Part shown: piece by piece, positions 23,786 to 34,049 of the stretch
Layout of the letters: every line of letters begins with the position of its first letter
Position numbering within the stretch: the stretch's first letter is position 1
NCBI RefSeq assembly: GCF_000963005.1
Contig: NZ_JZHZ01000007.1
Span: 2,164,254-2,228,253, forward strand
DNA length: 64,000 bases
Source of the DNA: Xanthomonas sp. GPE 39
GTDB taxonomy: Bacteria; Pseudomonadota; Gammaproteobacteria; Xanthomonadales; Xanthomonadaceae
Direction of reading: 5' to 3'
The notes under the pieces: generated by a model
Told to the model about the DNA's origin: nothing
What the model saw: only the letters and a program-made list of their open reading frames with translations
Databases searched by the model: none
Position numbers and translations under genes: made by a program

Positions 23786-23801
23786 GGCGGTCTCCGGGGA
23801 A

Positions 23802-25208
23802 TCAGCTTCCCGCTGGGATCTTGATGAGCGCGGCATCGATGCGTTTCAACGCCTCGCGGCGGCCGGCCAGGTAGACAGTCTGCGAGATATCCGGGCTGAC
23901 CTGGGTACCGGTGATCGCCACGCGCAGCGGTTGCGCCACCTTGCCCATGCCGATTTCCAACGCGGCGGCGGTGTCGTGCAATGCCGCCGCGACGCTCTCC
24001 AGGCTCCACTGCGGCAACGCGGCCAGCAACGCGCGGGCTTTGCCCAGCGCCTGCTCGGCGCCCGGCTTGAGGTGCTTGGCCACGGCCGAGGCGTCGTAGC
24101 TGTCCAGCGGTTGGTACCAGACCAGCGCCTTCTCGGCCATTTCTTTCAGCGTCTGCACGCGCTCGCGCAACGCCACCACCACCTCGGCCACGGCCGGACC
24201 GGTCGCCGGGTCGATGCCGAGGGCGACGAGCTGGGAATGCAGATGCGGGGCGATCGATTCGGGGGCATCGGTCTTGAGGTAATGCTGATTGACCCAGCCG
24301 AGCTTTGCCATGTCCAAACGCGCCGCCTTGGAATTGACGTCCTTGACGTCGAACAGCTCGACCAATTCCTGCCGTGCGAACAGCTCCTGATCGCCATGCG
24401 ACCACCCCAAGCGCGCCAGATAGTTGATCAGCGCATGCGGCAGGTAACCGGCATCCTTGTACTGCATCACGTCGGCCGCGCCGGTGCGCTTGGACAGCTT
24501 GGCGCCCTGCTCGTCCAGGATCATCGGCATGTGCGCGAACTTGGGCACCGGCACCTCCAGCGCCTGGTAGATATTGATCTGGCGCGGGGTGTTATTGATG
24601 TGGTCGTCGCCACGGATCACTTCGGTGATGCCCATGTCCCAATCGTCGACCACCACCGCGAAGTTGTAGGTGGGATAGCCGTCGGGACGCAAAATCACCA
24701 TGTCGTCCAATTCGCTGTTGGCGATCTCGATGCGACCCTTGATCAGATCGTCGAACACCACCACGCCCTCGCTCGGGTTCTTGAAGCGGATCACCCGGTT
24801 CGGATCGTCGCGATACGGCAGGTGCTGCTCGCGCGCGGCGCCGTTGTAGCGCGGCTTTTCCTGCCGGGCCATCGCCGCTTCGCGCATCGCGTCCAGCTCC
24901 TCGCGGGTTTCATAGGCATAGTAGGCCTTGTCCTGGGCCAACAACTGCGCGGCGACTTCACGATAGCGCTCCAGGCGCTGAGTCTGGTAGACCGGACCTG
25001 TGTCGTAGTCCAGGCCAAGCCAGTCCATCGCTTCCAGGATCGCATCGATCGCCGCCTGCGTGCTGCGCTCGCGGTCGGTATCCTCGATGCGCAGCACGAA
25101 TTGCCCACCACGGTGGCGCGCCTCCAACCAACAGTACAACGCGGTGCGGGCACCGCCGATATGCAGGTAACCGGTCGGACTGGGGGCAAAACGGGTGCGA
25201 CAGACCAT
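23802..25208 (-). CDS. gltX: Glutamyl-tRNA synthetase
   Basis: A 468-residue class I aminoacyl-tRNA synthetase. The HIGH-type motif is in [19 protein letters not shown] and the KMSKS-type motif is [11 protein letters not shown]. Asparagine/glutamate-specific segments [11 protein letters not shown] and [18 protein letters not shown] are intact. Length is the bacterial norm. The start ATG at 25208 gives [13 protein letters not shown]. It heads the minus-strand block with zur and the merC-like gene. Confidence 0.97.
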   Translation of the reverse strand: MVCRTRFAPSPTGYLHIGGARTALYCWLEARHRGGQFVLRIEDTDRERSTQAAIDAILEAMDWLGLDYDTGPVYQTQRLERYREVAAQLLAQDKAYYAYETREELDAMREAAMARQEKPRYNGAAREQHLPYRDDPNRVIRFKNPSEGVVVFDDLIKGRIEIANSELDDMVILRPDGYPTYNFAVVVDDWDMGITEVIRGDDHINNTPRQINIYQALEVPVPKFAHMPMILDEQGAKLSKRTGAADVMQYKDAGYLPHALINYLARLGWSHGDQELFARQELVELFDVKDVNSKAARLDMAKLGWVNQHYLKTDAPESIAPHLHSQLVALGIDPATGPAVAEVVVALRERVQTLKEMAEKALVWYQPLDSYDASAVAKHLKPGAEQALGKARALLAALPQWSLESVAAALHDTAAALEIGMGKVAQPLRVAITGTQVSPDISQTVYLAGRREALKRIDAALIKIPAGS

Positions 25209-25805
25209 GGAGCGCTCAAAGCAATTGGCAAGCTCACGATTTTACCCCGCCCAACGTGGCACTGTCTGGCAACGCACATCCTGCGCAGCCGCTCTACCGC
25301 GACAGCGTTCGCCGCGTCTGCGCGCAGTCGCGCGCGGAGCTGTACGCCACCAGCAGGCAAGGAGACGAGCTGAAGTGCATCCCCATCTTGCCGAGGACAC
25401 TCGCGTTTGCACATCGTCCAATTCATCGAATGTTCGCTGGCGATGGAAAGCAAAGCTTGCAGGCGATCATGCCGCCCGCACACCTGCGCACCGCTGCCAG
25501 TAACTTCATCGCAGCTTTGATCACGCCGACCAGACGCATGAACATGTGAACTTCCGCCGCGCGCCTTCCGTCTACCAAACACACCAGAAGGGAAGATTCG
25601 TGATAGATGCACATCGATTCCATTCACTATTAATGCAATAAAAGTGCCTCACGGCTCTCGATTCCAGTGCGAGCCGTGACTCAACATGTTAATCGCAATT
25701 TAACACAACTTCATACACCGCAAGATGCGCGAATGCCCTCGACATTTGCCTGACCGCCCTGCGGCAGCCGCATGTCGGCATGAGCCGCCGATCAAGGAGT
25801 CACTA
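25209..25805. other. 597-bp gene-poor spacer before C1 protease
   Basis: AT-richer than its surroundings, especially after 25550. An open frame at 25256-25549 (97 codons) has no ribosome site or recognisable domain. A perfect 9-bp inverted repeat lies at 25649-25657 and 25671-25679 with a 13-base loop, and a TGTTAA / TTAACA repeat at 25687-25692 and 25700-25705. Both precede the protease gene and may be regulatory. No gene is supported. Confidence 0.45.
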
Positions 25806-26636
25806 ATGTCGCTATCCGTCTCTCGCCCAATCGTCGCGCTGGCTAGTCTGCTCACATTATCCGCGTTCGCGGTCGCCCATGCGCAACCGCATGGTATGGG
25901 TCTGAAGCCACCCACCTTGACACAACCACTGGTAAAACTCTTTCAAGCTGATGGAAAGCTAGTTAAGACGCCTCCGGAAAGCTTCGACCTGACCCAATGG
26001 GCAATCCAACCCGGCGATCAGAAGCAGTTGGGTGCGTGTGCCTCCTGGGCCACCGCGCACACACTGGCGGGCTGGTATGCCAATGTCACCAAGCAATCGG
26101 TCAATCTGTTCGCACCGATGTACCTGTACACCCAAGTCAATGACGGACAGGATGAAGGCTCCTCGATGGAAGCGCCGCTGGACGTCGCTTTAGCGCAGGG
26201 CATCGATACCGAGGCGGACTACTTCCAGGGCGACTACAACTGGAAGAGCAAGCCGACCAAGCATGAGCGCGCCAATGCCCGTAACTACAAGCAGCCCTTC
26301 CATTACAAGATGATCTACAGTAATTCGGGCAAGATCAGCGCTGCCGATGGTCAGGCACTGATCGAACAGATCAAGCTGGCAATCGCCAACGACACCCCGG
26401 TCGTGATCGGTTTCTATGTCCGTGCTGGCTTCGAATCGTTGACCCAGAACAATGATCTCGATACCGACACCAATAGCGATATTTTGGGCGCGCACGAGGT
26501 CATCGCCCTTGGCTACGACAAAGATGGCCTGCTGATCGAGAACAGTTGGGGAACCGATTGGGGCAAGAAAGGTTTCGGGAGGTTAGCCTGGTCGGTGGTG
26601 GCCAAGGACGTGCTCCAGGCGGCTATCGCCTACTGA
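25806..26636 (+). CDS. Secreted papain-like (C1) cysteine peptidase
   Basis: A 276-residue protein with a signal peptide (LTLSAFAVAHAQ) and almost no propeptide before the catalytic domain. The C1-family residues are all visible: oxyanion Gln72 and catalytic Cys78 in GDQKQLGACASWATAH, His in LGAHEVIALGYD and Asn in ENSWGTDWGKKGFGRL. The spacing Q-x5-C and the aromatic residue three after Cys fit the bacterial C1A subgroup. The start ATG at 25806 follows AGGAG. Targets could be host proteins or bacterial cell-surface proteins. No inhibitor gene is adjacent. A strong terminator follows it. Confidence 0.9.
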   Translation: MSLSVSRPIVALASLLTLSAFAVAHAQPHGMGLKPPTLTQPLVKLFQADGKLVKTPPESFDLTQWAIQPGDQKQLGACASWATAHTLAGWYANVTKQSVNLFAPMYLYTQVNDGQDEGSSMEAPLDVALAQGIDTEADYFQGDYNWKSKPTKHERANARNYKQPFHYKMIYSNSGKISAADGQALIEQIKLAIANDTPVVIGFYVRAGFESLTQNNDLDTDTNSDILGAHEVIALGYDKDGLLIENSWGTDWGKKGFGRLAWSVVAKDVLQAAIAY

Positions 26637-26649
26637 CCGATACCTGATG

Positions 26650-26682
26650 CGCTGCGGCGATTCCATGGTCGCCGCAGCGTTT
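26650..26682 (+). terminator. Intrinsic terminator after C1 protease
   Basis: A perfect 11-bp stem CGCTGCGGCGA / TCGCCGCAGCG (loop TTCCATGG) followed by TTT, 13 bp after the protease stop codon. Confidence 0.75.
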
Positions 26683-26779
26683 GCCACTTACACACCATGG
26701 ACGAGGTGACATGCTCGGCATCAGCCGACACCGCGACGGGCTCATGGCTGTGCGCGGTGTCGGCCCGTACACTGCGTGG

Positions 26780-27637
26780 ATGAACTATCGTCACGCCTAC
26801 CACGCCGGCAACCATGCCGACGTCCTCAAACATACCGTGCTGCTGGCATTGCTCGATGCGCTCAAGCGTAAGGACAGCGCCTTCTTCGTCCTCGACACCC
26901 ACGCAGGGCGTGGCCGTTACCTGTTCGCCGCAAGCGAGGCGCGCAAGACTGGCGAAGCCGCCGCCGGCGTACTGCGCCTGATGTGCCACCCCACCCTTCC
27001 GGAGGGAGTGGAACGTTACCTACGCGCAGTGCAAGCCGACAACCCCATCGGCACGTTGCTCAGCTACCCAGGCTCCCCACTGCTGGTGACGCAAGCGCTG
27101 CGCGCGCAAGACCGGCTGGTTGCATGCGAACTGCAAACCGAGGAAGCCGCAGAGCTGAAAACATTGTTGGCCCAAGACCGCCGTGTGCAGGTGCATGTCG
27201 GCGACGGCTATACAGCCATCAAAGCGTTCCTGCCGCCGAAATCCGGCAACAGCAAGATCGGGCGTGGCCTGGTCCTGATCGACCCACCCTACGAGGCCCA
27301 GTCTGCGGAGTACCCGCTGATCGTGACCGCCTTGCGCGAAACGCTGACACGCTGGCCGCAGGCGATGTGCGCAGTGTGGTATCCGATCAAGCAACGGCGC
27401 AGCTTGCAACCCTTCTTCCGCAAGACGGCAGCACTGCCAGCAGCATCGATACTACTGGCCGAACTGCAGGTCCGCCCCGACGATTCACCACTGCGACTCA
27501 ACGGCAGCGGCATGCTGTTGCTCAACCCACCCTGGCAGTTCGAACAGACACTGGCGCAAACGCTGCCGATCCTGCAAACGCATCTGGGCGAAACCGGCGC
27601 CAAGACCCGCCTGGAGTGGCTCAAACGCGAAACCTAA
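26780..27637 (+). CDS. rlmJ: 23S rRNA (adenine-2030-N6)-methyltransferase
   Basis: A 285-residue SAM-dependent methyltransferase. The ATG at 26780 gives the conserved N-terminus MNYRHAYHAGNHADVLKH. Earlier in-frame starts add 33 non-conserved residues. The NPPY-type catalytic motif appears as LVLIDPPYEAQSAEY, and TGRGRYL-like DTHAGRGRYLF is motif I. GGKIERA is replaced as usual by YPGSPLLV. RlmJ methylates A2030 of 23S rRNA in E. coli. It stands alone on the plus strand between two terminators or spacers. Confidence 0.93.
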   Translation: MNYRHAYHAGNHADVLKHTVLLALLDALKRKDSAFFVLDTHAGRGRYLFAASEARKTGEAAAGVLRLMCHPTLPEGVERYLRAVQADNPIGTLLSYPGSPLLVTQALRAQDRLVACELQTEEAAELKTLLAQDRRVQVHVGDGYTAIKAFLPPKSGNSKIGRGLVLIDPPYEAQSAEYPLIVTALRETLTRWPQAMCAVWYPIKQRRSLQPFFRKTAALPAASILLAELQVRPDDSPLRLNGSGMLLLNPPWQFEQTLAQTLPILQTHLGETGAKTRLEWLKRET

Positions 27638-27872
27638 GCCGCAGGCACAACGAATGGGAGCGAACACACAGCGCGGCATGCGCAGCGCGAGGATCGCGCC
27701 GCATCGACTACGCACCGTTAACGCACGCAACAGCCTGCGCGCAACGACGCGTATCGGCGACGACCTACCGCACCGCGGCACCCGCAGCAACACGAGAAAG
27801 ACAGCAGGCATTCACGGACGACGACCTGCTGATAATGCGAGAATCGCGAGCCTGATCGAGGACAAGACGGAC

Positions 27873-28415
27873 ATGGCGACCCGTAACCGCATGCCCCCTT
27901 GGCATGAAACCTTCACCCTGCCCAGCGGACGTGAGCTGCTGATCCGGCCAATCCGGCCCGAGGATAGCGCACCATTGCAAGGTGCCTTCGGCCTACTCGG
28001 CCCGAGCGAAATCCGCACGCGCTTTTTGCATTCTGCGCAGCAATTGAATGAAGAAATGGCGCAACGGCTCACCCATCCCAACCCGAAGGAGGAGCTGATC
28101 CTGGTGGCCGCCGAACCACTGCCACCCGGCGAAGCGGTGGTCGGCGCCCTCGCCCGCGCCGCGATCACCCCCGGCACCCGCGAGGCCCAGTGCGCGATCC
28201 TGCTCAGCAGCTTCGTCGCCGGCCAGGGCCTGGGGCGGCAACTGATGCGCAAGTTGGTCAAGTGGGCGCGACGCAAATATTTGGACCGGCTCTACGGCGA
28301 GGTTCTCGAAAGCAACGTGCCGATGCTGCAACTGACCGAATCGCTCGGTTTCCAGCGGATGCCGCATGCGGACACATCCGGCCTGGTGCGCGTGGTGCTG
28401 GAATTGGGCAACTGA
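27873..28415 (+). CDS. GNAT-family N-acetyltransferase
   Basis: A 180-residue protein with a GNAT acetyl-CoA site. LLIRPIRPEDSAPLQGAFGLL opens the domain and VAGQGLGRQLMRKLVKWARRK is the pyrophosphate-binding loop with the Q/RxxGxG/A pattern. The C-terminal ESLGFQRMPHADT is typical. The start ATG at 27873 gives MATRNRMPPWHETFTLPSGR. The longer frame upstream from 27654 lacks family character. The substrate is unknown; relatives include protein lysine acetyltransferase-like domains. Confidence 0.85.
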   Translation: MATRNRMPPWHETFTLPSGRELLIRPIRPEDSAPLQGAFGLLGPSEIRTRFLHSAQQLNEEMAQRLTHPNPKEELILVAAEPLPPGEAVVGALARAAITPGTREAQCAILLSSFVAGQGLGRQLMRKLVKWARRKYLDRLYGEVLESNVPMLQLTESLGFQRMPHADTSGLVRVVLELGN

Positions 28416-28469
28416 AACCAGCGCACACGCCGCTCGTATAGAACATTGCTTGTTCTGCGCGGCATCCGT

Positions 28470-28497
28470 CGCCGCTGCCTCAGGCTGCGGCGTTTCT
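28470..28497 (+). terminator. Terminator candidate after GNAT gene
   Basis: CGCCGCTGCC / GGCTGCGGCG stem of ten pairs with one T-T mismatch and a TCA loop, followed by TTTCT, 55 bp after the GNAT stop and before mfd. Confidence 0.6.
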
Positions 28498-28549
28498 CTG
28501 GGCAAAAGCCAACGGCTCTCGCCCATGGCTTTACTAAACTCGACAATCG

Positions 28550-31500
28550 ATGCCGTCTATTTCCTTCCCCGTTCCGCCGCTGCCCAAGTCCGGCCAGCTC
28601 CGCGCGCACTGGCGCGCACCCGCCTCCTCCACCGCGCTGGCCTGGCACATCGCCTGCGCCGCCGCCGCGCATCGCGGACCATTACTGGTGATCGCGCGCG
28701 ACAACCACAGTGCACACCAGATCGAGGGCGAACTACATACCCTGCTCGGCGGCGACACACATCTGCCAGTGGTGCCATTTCCCGACTGGGAGACCCTGCC
28801 CTACGACCAGTTCAGCCCGCACCCGGACATCGTCAGCCAACGCCTGGCGGCACTGCAGCGATTGCCGACCCTGCAACAGGGCATCGTGGTGGTGCCGGTA
28901 CAGACGCTGATGCAGCGTTTGGCGCCACTGCGCTACATCGTTGGCGGCAGTTTCGACCTGCGCGTGGGTCAACGCCTGGATCTGGACGCGGAAAAGCGAC
29001 GACTGGAAAGCGCCAGCTATCGTCACGTGCCGCAGGTCATGGACCCGGGCGACTTCGCCGTGCGCGGTGGTTTGCTCGACGTCTACCCGATGGGTGCCGA
29101 CACACCGCTGCGCATCGAGCTGCTGGACGATGACATCGATTCCATCCGTGCATTCGACCCGGAATCGCAGCGCTCACTGGACCACGTACAAGCGGTGCGG
29201 ATCTTGCCCGGGCGCGAAGTCCCAATGGACGATGCCAGCGTGGAGCGGGTACTGACCACGCTGCGCGAGCGTTTCGACGTGGACACCCGGCGCAGCGCGC
29301 TCTACCAGGACCTGAAAGCGCGGCTGGCACCGTCGGGCATCGAATACTACTTGCCGCTGTTCTTTCAGGAATCGCGCGGCAGCCAAGCAAGCGCACGCGA
29401 TACCACCGCCACCTTGTTCGACTACCTGGGCGAACGCGTACTGCCGTTGATCGTACCGGGGGTGGGTGCCGCTGCCGATGCCTTCTGGACACAGACCCAG
29501 GCACGCTACGAACAACGCCGCCACGACGTGGAACGGCCGCTGCTTGTCCCCGATGAGCTGTACCAGACGCCGGACACACTGCGCGAACGGCTCAACACGC
29601 TGGCACGCATCGAAGTGCGCGCGGCCGACCATCCGCGCATCGACGAGGCACAGACGCTGGGCGACCAAACGCTGCCGCCGCTGCCGGTGGCCGCCAAGGA
29701 CGCCGCGCCGGCTGCGGCGCTGAAGCAGTTCCTCGACCATTACCCGGGCCGAGTGCTGATCGCTGCCGACTCGCCCGGCCGTCGCGAAGCACTGCTCGAA
29801 GTGCTGGCCGCCGCCGACCTGAAACCCCATGTGCTAGGCGACTTCAGCGCGTTCGCCGCCGCGACCGGCCCGGCTTTCGCCATCGCGGTGGCACCACTGG
29901 ATGGCGGCTTCGCGCTGGAGCAACCGCGCATCGCGGTCCTGACCGAGCGCCAACTGTTCCCAGAACGCGCCAGCCAAGCGCGACGCAGCCGCCGCGTCGG
30001 CCGCGAGCCGGAAGCGATCATCCGCGACCTCGGCGAGCTGTCCGAAGGCGCGCCCATCGTGCACGAGGACCACGGCGTCGGTCGCTACCGTGGACTGATC
30101 GTGCTCGACGCCGGCGGCATGCCTGGCGAGTTCCTGGAAATCGAATACGCCAAGGGCGACCGGCTGTACGTGCCAGTGGCCCAGTTGCACCTGATCAGCC
30201 GCTACTCCGGCGCCTCCGCCGAGACCGCCCCCTTACATTCGCTGGGCGGCGAGCAGTGGGCCAAAGCCAAACGCAAAGCGGCCGAAAAGGTCCGCGACGT
30301 CGCCGCCGAACTACTGGAAATCCAGGCGCGACGCCAGGCTCGCGCCGGCCTGGCGCTACAAGTGGACCGTGCGATGTACGAGCCATTCGCCGCCGGCTTC
30401 CCATTCGAAGAAACCCCCGACCAATTGGCCGCCATCGACGCCACCTTGCGCGACCTGGCCAGCAGCCAGCCGATGGACCGCGTGGTCTGCGGCGACGTCG
30501 GCTTCGGCAAGACCGAGGTCGCGGTGCGTGCGGCTTTCGCCGCGGCCAGCGCCGGCAAACAGGTGGCGGTACTGGTGCCGACCACCCTGCTGGCCGAACA
30601 GCATTACCGCAACTTTCGCGACCGTTTTGCCGACTACCCGCTCAAGGTCGAAGTGCTGTCGCGCTTCAAGAGCAGCAAGGAAATCAAGGCCGAATTGGAG
30701 AAAGTCGCTGCCGGCACCATCGACGTGATCGTCGGCACCCATCGCCTGTTGCAAGCGGACGTGCGGTTCAAGGATCTGGGCCTGGTTATCGTCGATGAAG
30801 AGCAACGCTTCGGCGTGCGCCAGAAGGAAGCACTGAAGGCACTGCGCGCCAACGTCCACCTGCTGACCCTGACCGCCACGCCGATTCCGCGCACACTCAA
30901 CATGGCCATGGCCGGCCTGCGCGATCTATCGATCATCGCCACGCCGCCGCTGAACCGGCTGGCGGTGCAGACCTTCGTCACCCAGTGGGACAACGCCTTG
31001 CTGCGCGAAGCCTTTCAGCGCGAATTGGCGCGCGGCGGCCAGTTGTATTTTCTGCATAACGACGTGGAGAGCATTGGCCGCATGCAGCGCGAATTGAGCG
31101 AACTGGTGCCGGAGGCGCGCATCGGGATCGCCCACGGGCAGATGCCAGAACGCGAGCTGGAATCGGTGATGCTGGATTTTCAAAAGCAGCGCTTCAACGT
31201 GTTGTTATCGACCACCATCATCGAATCGGGCATCGACATCCCCAACGCCAACACCATCGTCATCAACCGCGCCGACCGATTCGGCCTGGCGCAATTGCAC
31301 CAGTTGCGCGGCCGCGTCGGTCGCTCGCACCATCGCGCCTACGCCTACCTGCTGGTGCCGGATCAACGCAGCATCACGGCCGATGCACAGAAGCGGCTGG
31401 ACGCGATCGCTTCGATGGACGAACTCGGTGCCGGCTTCACCCTGGCCACCCACGACCTGGAAATCCGCGGTGCCGGCGAATTGCTCGGCGAAGACCAGAG

Positions 31501-32050
31501 CGGGCAGATGGCCGAGGTCGGTTTCAGCCTGTACACCGAACTGCTGGAACGCGCGGTGCGCAGTATCCGCCAGGGCAAGCTGCCGGATCTGGACAGCGGA
31601 GAAAGCGCGCGTGGCGCCGAAGTGGAACTGCACGTGCCGGCACTGATTCCGGACGACTACCTGCCCGACGTGCATACCCGTCTGACGCTGTACAAGCGCA
31701 TCTCCAGCGCCCGCGATGGCGATGGCCTGCGCGAATTGCAGGTGGAAATGATCGACCGCTTCGGCCTGTTGCCCGAGCCGGTGAAGCACCTGTTCGCAAT
31801 CGCCGAACTGAAATTGCAAGCCAATGCGCTGGGCATCCGCAAACTGGAATTAGGCGAACAAGGTGGACGGCTGGTATTCGAGAGCAAGCCCAACATCGAC
31901 CCGATGACCATCCTGCAGATGATCCAGAAACAGCCCAAGCTGTACGCGATGGACGGCCCGGACAAACTGAAACTCAAACTGCCGCTACCGGAGCCCATCG
32001 ACCGCTTCAATGCCGCGCGCGGCCTGCTGACGGCGCTGTCGCCACGCTGA
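28550..32050 (+). CDS. mfd: Transcription-repair coupling factor
   Basis: A 1166-residue ATP-dependent translocase that pushes stalled RNA polymerase off lesions and recruits UvrA. The N-terminal UvrB-like region spans about 1-340 (VVPFPDWETLPYDQFSPHPD). The RNA-polymerase interaction domain follows near residues 480-570 (VHEDHGVGRYRGL, YAKGDRLYVPVAQLHL). The helicase core has Walker A GDVGFGKTEVAVRA near 647-655 and DEEQRFG at about 749. TATPIPRTLNMAM and HQLRGRVGRS are later motifs. The C-terminal TRCF domain ends the protein. Length is normal. Confidence 0.98.
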   Translation: MPSISFPVPPLPKSGQLRAHWRAPASSTALAWHIACAAAAHRGPLLVIARDNHSAHQIEGELHTLLGGDTHLPVVPFPDWETLPYDQFSPHPDIVSQRLAALQRLPTLQQGIVVVPVQTLMQRLAPLRYIVGGSFDLRVGQRLDLDAEKRRLESASYRHVPQVMDPGDFAVRGGLLDVYPMGADTPLRIELLDDDIDSIRAFDPESQRSLDHVQAVRILPGREVPMDDASVERVLTTLRERFDVDTRRSALYQDLKARLAPSGIEYYLPLFFQESRGSQASARDTTATLFDYLGERVLPLIVPGVGAAADAFWTQTQARYEQRRHDVERPLLVPDELYQTPDTLRERLNTLARIEVRAADHPRIDEAQTLGDQTLPPLPVAAKDAAPAAALKQFLDHYPGRVLIAADSPGRREALLEVLAAADLKPHVLGDFSAFAAATGPAFAIAVAPLDGGFALEQPRIAVLTERQLFPERASQARRSRRVGREPEAIIRDLGELSEGAPIVHEDHGVGRYRGLIVLDAGGMPGEFLEIEYAKGDRLYVPVAQLHLISRYSGASAETAPLHSLGGEQWAKAKRKAAEKVRDVAAELLEIQARRQARAGLALQVDRAMYEPFAAGFPFEETPDQLAAIDATLRDLASSQPMDRVVCGDVGFGKTEVAVRAAFAAASAGKQVAVLVPTTLLAEQHYRNFRDRFADYPLKVEVLSRFKSSKEIKAELEKVAAGTIDVIVGTHRLLQADVRFKDLGLVIVDEEQRFGVRQKEALKALRANVHLLTLTATPIPRTLNMAMAGLRDLSIIATPPLNRLAVQTFVTQWDNALLREAFQRELARGGQLYFLHNDVESIGRMQRELSELVPEARIGIAHGQMPERELESVMLDFQKQRFNVLLSTTIIESGIDIPNANTIVINRADRFGLAQLHQLRGRVGRSHHRAYAYLLVPDQRSITADAQKRLDAIASMDELGAGFTLATHDLEIRGAGELLGEDQSGQMAEVGFSLYTELLERAVRSIRQGKLPDLDSGESARGAEVELHVPALIPDDYLPDVHTRLTLYKRISSARDGDGLRELQVEMIDRFGLLPEPVKHLFAIAELKLQANALGIRKLELGEQGGRLVFESKPNIDPMTILQMIQKQPKLYAMDGPDKLKLKLPLPEPIDRFNAARGLLTALSPR

Positions 32051-32451
32051 GTGGCGCGCGCCTTAAAGACCACACGCACCTTGCCACATAGGAGGCGCTG
32101 AGCGCGCACATTCGGCACCTCCAACTGGATACCTGCAACGCGACAGTCACTCGTGTAAGCAAGCAAGCGCGACGGCGCAGAAAAAATCCTGCCGCTGAGC
32201 GCGATGATGCGCGAGATCGGTCAGCCTCCACATTGACCAGCGACAGCCACCACCCTCTTGCATGGCATGGTCAGTCACGCGCTCAATCAACGTTGATGTA
32301 TTGCTCGCAGCATAGCCACTGCGATGCACGCGCAATGCGCCGCATGACGATGTGCAGCGAGGCCATCGTTCTCGGCCAACCCACCATGCGTGTGCAAAAG
32401 GCTCAGATATTCGCTCCCACCCAATCGCGCAGCAATATCGCTCTACAGTGA

Positions 32452-32463
32452 CGCAACGTTGCG
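32452..32463. promoter_or_regulatory. Palindrome CGCAACGTTGCG, LacI-type operator candidate
   Basis: A perfect 12-base palindrome with a central AACGTT, the core seen in many LacI-family operators. It lies about 160 bp before the TTG start of the sugar transporter. A LacI regulator is not encoded in the window, so this is inference from sequence form. Confidence 0.4.
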
Positions 32464-32468
32464 ATGCA

Positions 32469-32481
32469 GCAAAAATTTTGC
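32469..32481. promoter_or_regulatory. Palindrome GCAAAAATTTTGC
   Basis: A perfect 13-base inverted repeat (GCAAAA, central A, TTTTGC), five bases after the CGCAACGTTGCG palindrome. The pair may form two regulator sites or one extended operator. Confidence 0.35.
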
Positions 32482-32622
32482 AGACAACTTTTGCCATGCA
32501 GTCGTCACCAGGCAGATCGCAATCGTGCGGTTTTTATCCCGCAGCGCCGCTTGCTACCACGCCCGCGACATGCGAGTTTGGCGCGGCGCCGCAGCAGCGC
32601 ACGCCCATCAGGAGCCGATCCG

Positions 32623-34017
32623 TTGAATGCGACCACCACCGAGCATGTCGCCACAACCACTGCTACCACGCCACGGCTTTCGTCCATCGAGAAATTCGGC
32701 TACGGCCTTGGCGATGCCGGCGGCACCATCGTCACCTGCCTGATCGCCAACTTCCTGACCTTTTTCTACACCGATGTCTTCGGGCTGACGCCGGCACTGG
32801 TCGGCACCCTGTTCACCGTGCTGCGCGTGGCCGATGCGGTGTCCGACCCATTGATGGGCCTCATCGCCGACCGTACACGTAGCCGCTGGGGCCGTTTTCG
32901 CGGGTGGCAACTGTGGGTCGCGCTACCGATCGGCATCGCCTGCGTCTTGACCTTCAGCACGCCGCAGCTCAGCCAGAACGCCAAAATCGGCTACGCCTTC
33001 GCTAGCTATTTCCTGCTGTCGCTGTGCTACACCGCGATCAACGTGCCGTACTGCGCCCTGATCAACAGCATGACCAACGACCATCGCGAGGTCGTCTCGG
33101 CCCAATCCTGGCGCTTCGTGCTGTGCGGCATCGCTGGGTTCCTCGTCTCGGTCGGCCTGCCCTGGCTGGTGCGTGCGCTCGGCAACGGCGATGTCGCGCG
33201 CGGCTATAGCCTCGGTGTCGGCCTACTCGCCGTGCTGGCAGTCGCGATGTTCCTGTGCTGCTTTTTTGCCGTGCGCGAGCGGGTGCCATTCAGCCTGCTC
33301 GGCAACGCCAGCATCGGCGAACACCTGCGTGGGCTACTGCACAACGACCAGATGCGGCTGGTACTGCTGATGTCGTTCCTACTGATCAACGTATTCAATC
33401 TGCGCGGCGGTGGGTACCTGTATTTCATCACCTACGTCCTCGGCGGCGACGGCGGTTACACCTCGCTGTTCTTCGCGATGGTGGCGCTGGCCACGGTGCT
33501 GGGCGCCATCGTGGTCAACGCGCTGTGCCGCCGCTTCGACCCACTAACGCTCTACCTGCATACCAACCTGGCACTGGCCGCACTGGGCACACTGCAATGG
33601 TGGATACCGACCGGGCCGACCCAGCAGACGCTGTGGCTGGGAGTGATTTTCGTCAACTGCCTGGTGCTGGGCTTCGCACTGCCGCTGCATTTTTCGCTGA
33701 TGGCCTTCGCCGACGACTACGGCGCCTGGAAAAACCGACTGCGCTCCTCCGGCATCAACTTCGCCTTCAATCTTTTCTGCATCAAATTGGCCTGGGCATC
33801 GAGCGCGGTGGTGATCGGCGCTCTATTCGTACACGCTGGCTACCATGCAGGTGCCGCGCATCAGACCGCCGCCTCGCTGCGTGCGATCACCCTGCTGGAA
33901 ACCCTGATTCCCGCCGGCCTGCACGTGATGCTGGCCGTGGCGATCCAACGCTGCCGCCTGCGTCGACCACTCCTGACCCGCATCGCCGCCGATCTTGCCA
34001 CCCACCCGGTACGCTGA
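32623..34017 (+). CDS. GPH-family (MelB-like) sugar transporter
   Basis: A 464-residue membrane protein of the glycoside-pentoside-hexuronide:cation symporter family with twelve hydrophobic segments. [19 protein letters not shown] opens the protein, and [25 protein letters not shown] is the family signature with the cation-site aspartates. I chose a TTG start at 32623 because AGGAG lies 8 bp before it and the segment upstream reads as non-protein. The ATG at 32464 gives an unlikely 53-residue basic leader. It is followed by a GH127 gene 32 bp downstream, so it probably imports arabinosides or arabinose. Confidence 0.9.
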   Translation: MNATTTEHVATTTATTPRLSSIEKFGYGLGDAGGTIVTCLIANFLTFFYTDVFGLTPALVGTLFTVLRVADAVSDPLMGLIADRTRSRWGRFRGWQLWVALPIGIACVLTFSTPQLSQNAKIGYAFASYFLLSLCYTAINVPYCALINSMTNDHREVVSAQSWRFVLCGIAGFLVSVGLPWLVRALGNGDVARGYSLGVGLLAVLAVAMFLCCFFAVRERVPFSLLGNASIGEHLRGLLHNDQMRLVLLMSFLLINVFNLRGGGYLYFITYVLGGDGGYTSLFFAMVALATVLGAIVVNALCRRFDPLTLYLHTNLALAALGTLQWWIPTGPTQQTLWLGVIFVNCLVLGFALPLHFSLMAFADDYGAWKNRLRSSGINFAFNLFCIKLAWASSAVVIGALFVHAGYHAGAAHQTAASLRAITLLETLIPAGLHVMLAVAIQRCRLRRPLLTRIAADLATHPVR

Positions 34018-34049
34018 CCCTTCTCGCCTTCGTCCAGGACGCATCCCCC

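Larger units (their letters stand above)
32051..32622. other. 572-bp leader of sugar cassette, no gene supported
   Basis: Between mfd and the GPH transporter. No open frame here has a convincing ribosome site or family. Two perfect palindromes near the downstream end are listed separately. The length and their position suggest a regulated promoter region. Confidence 0.5.

Noticed and set aside
23622..25373. 583-residue plus-strand open frame opposite gltX and zur
   Set aside because: It overlaps the clearly real gltX along its length and shows no recognisable domain; a codon-bias shadow.
28441..28455. GAAC-N7-GTTC inverted repeat before mfd, considered as a LexA site
   Set aside because: The spacing does not match LexA boxes known from Xanthomonas and no support was found from other genes in the window.
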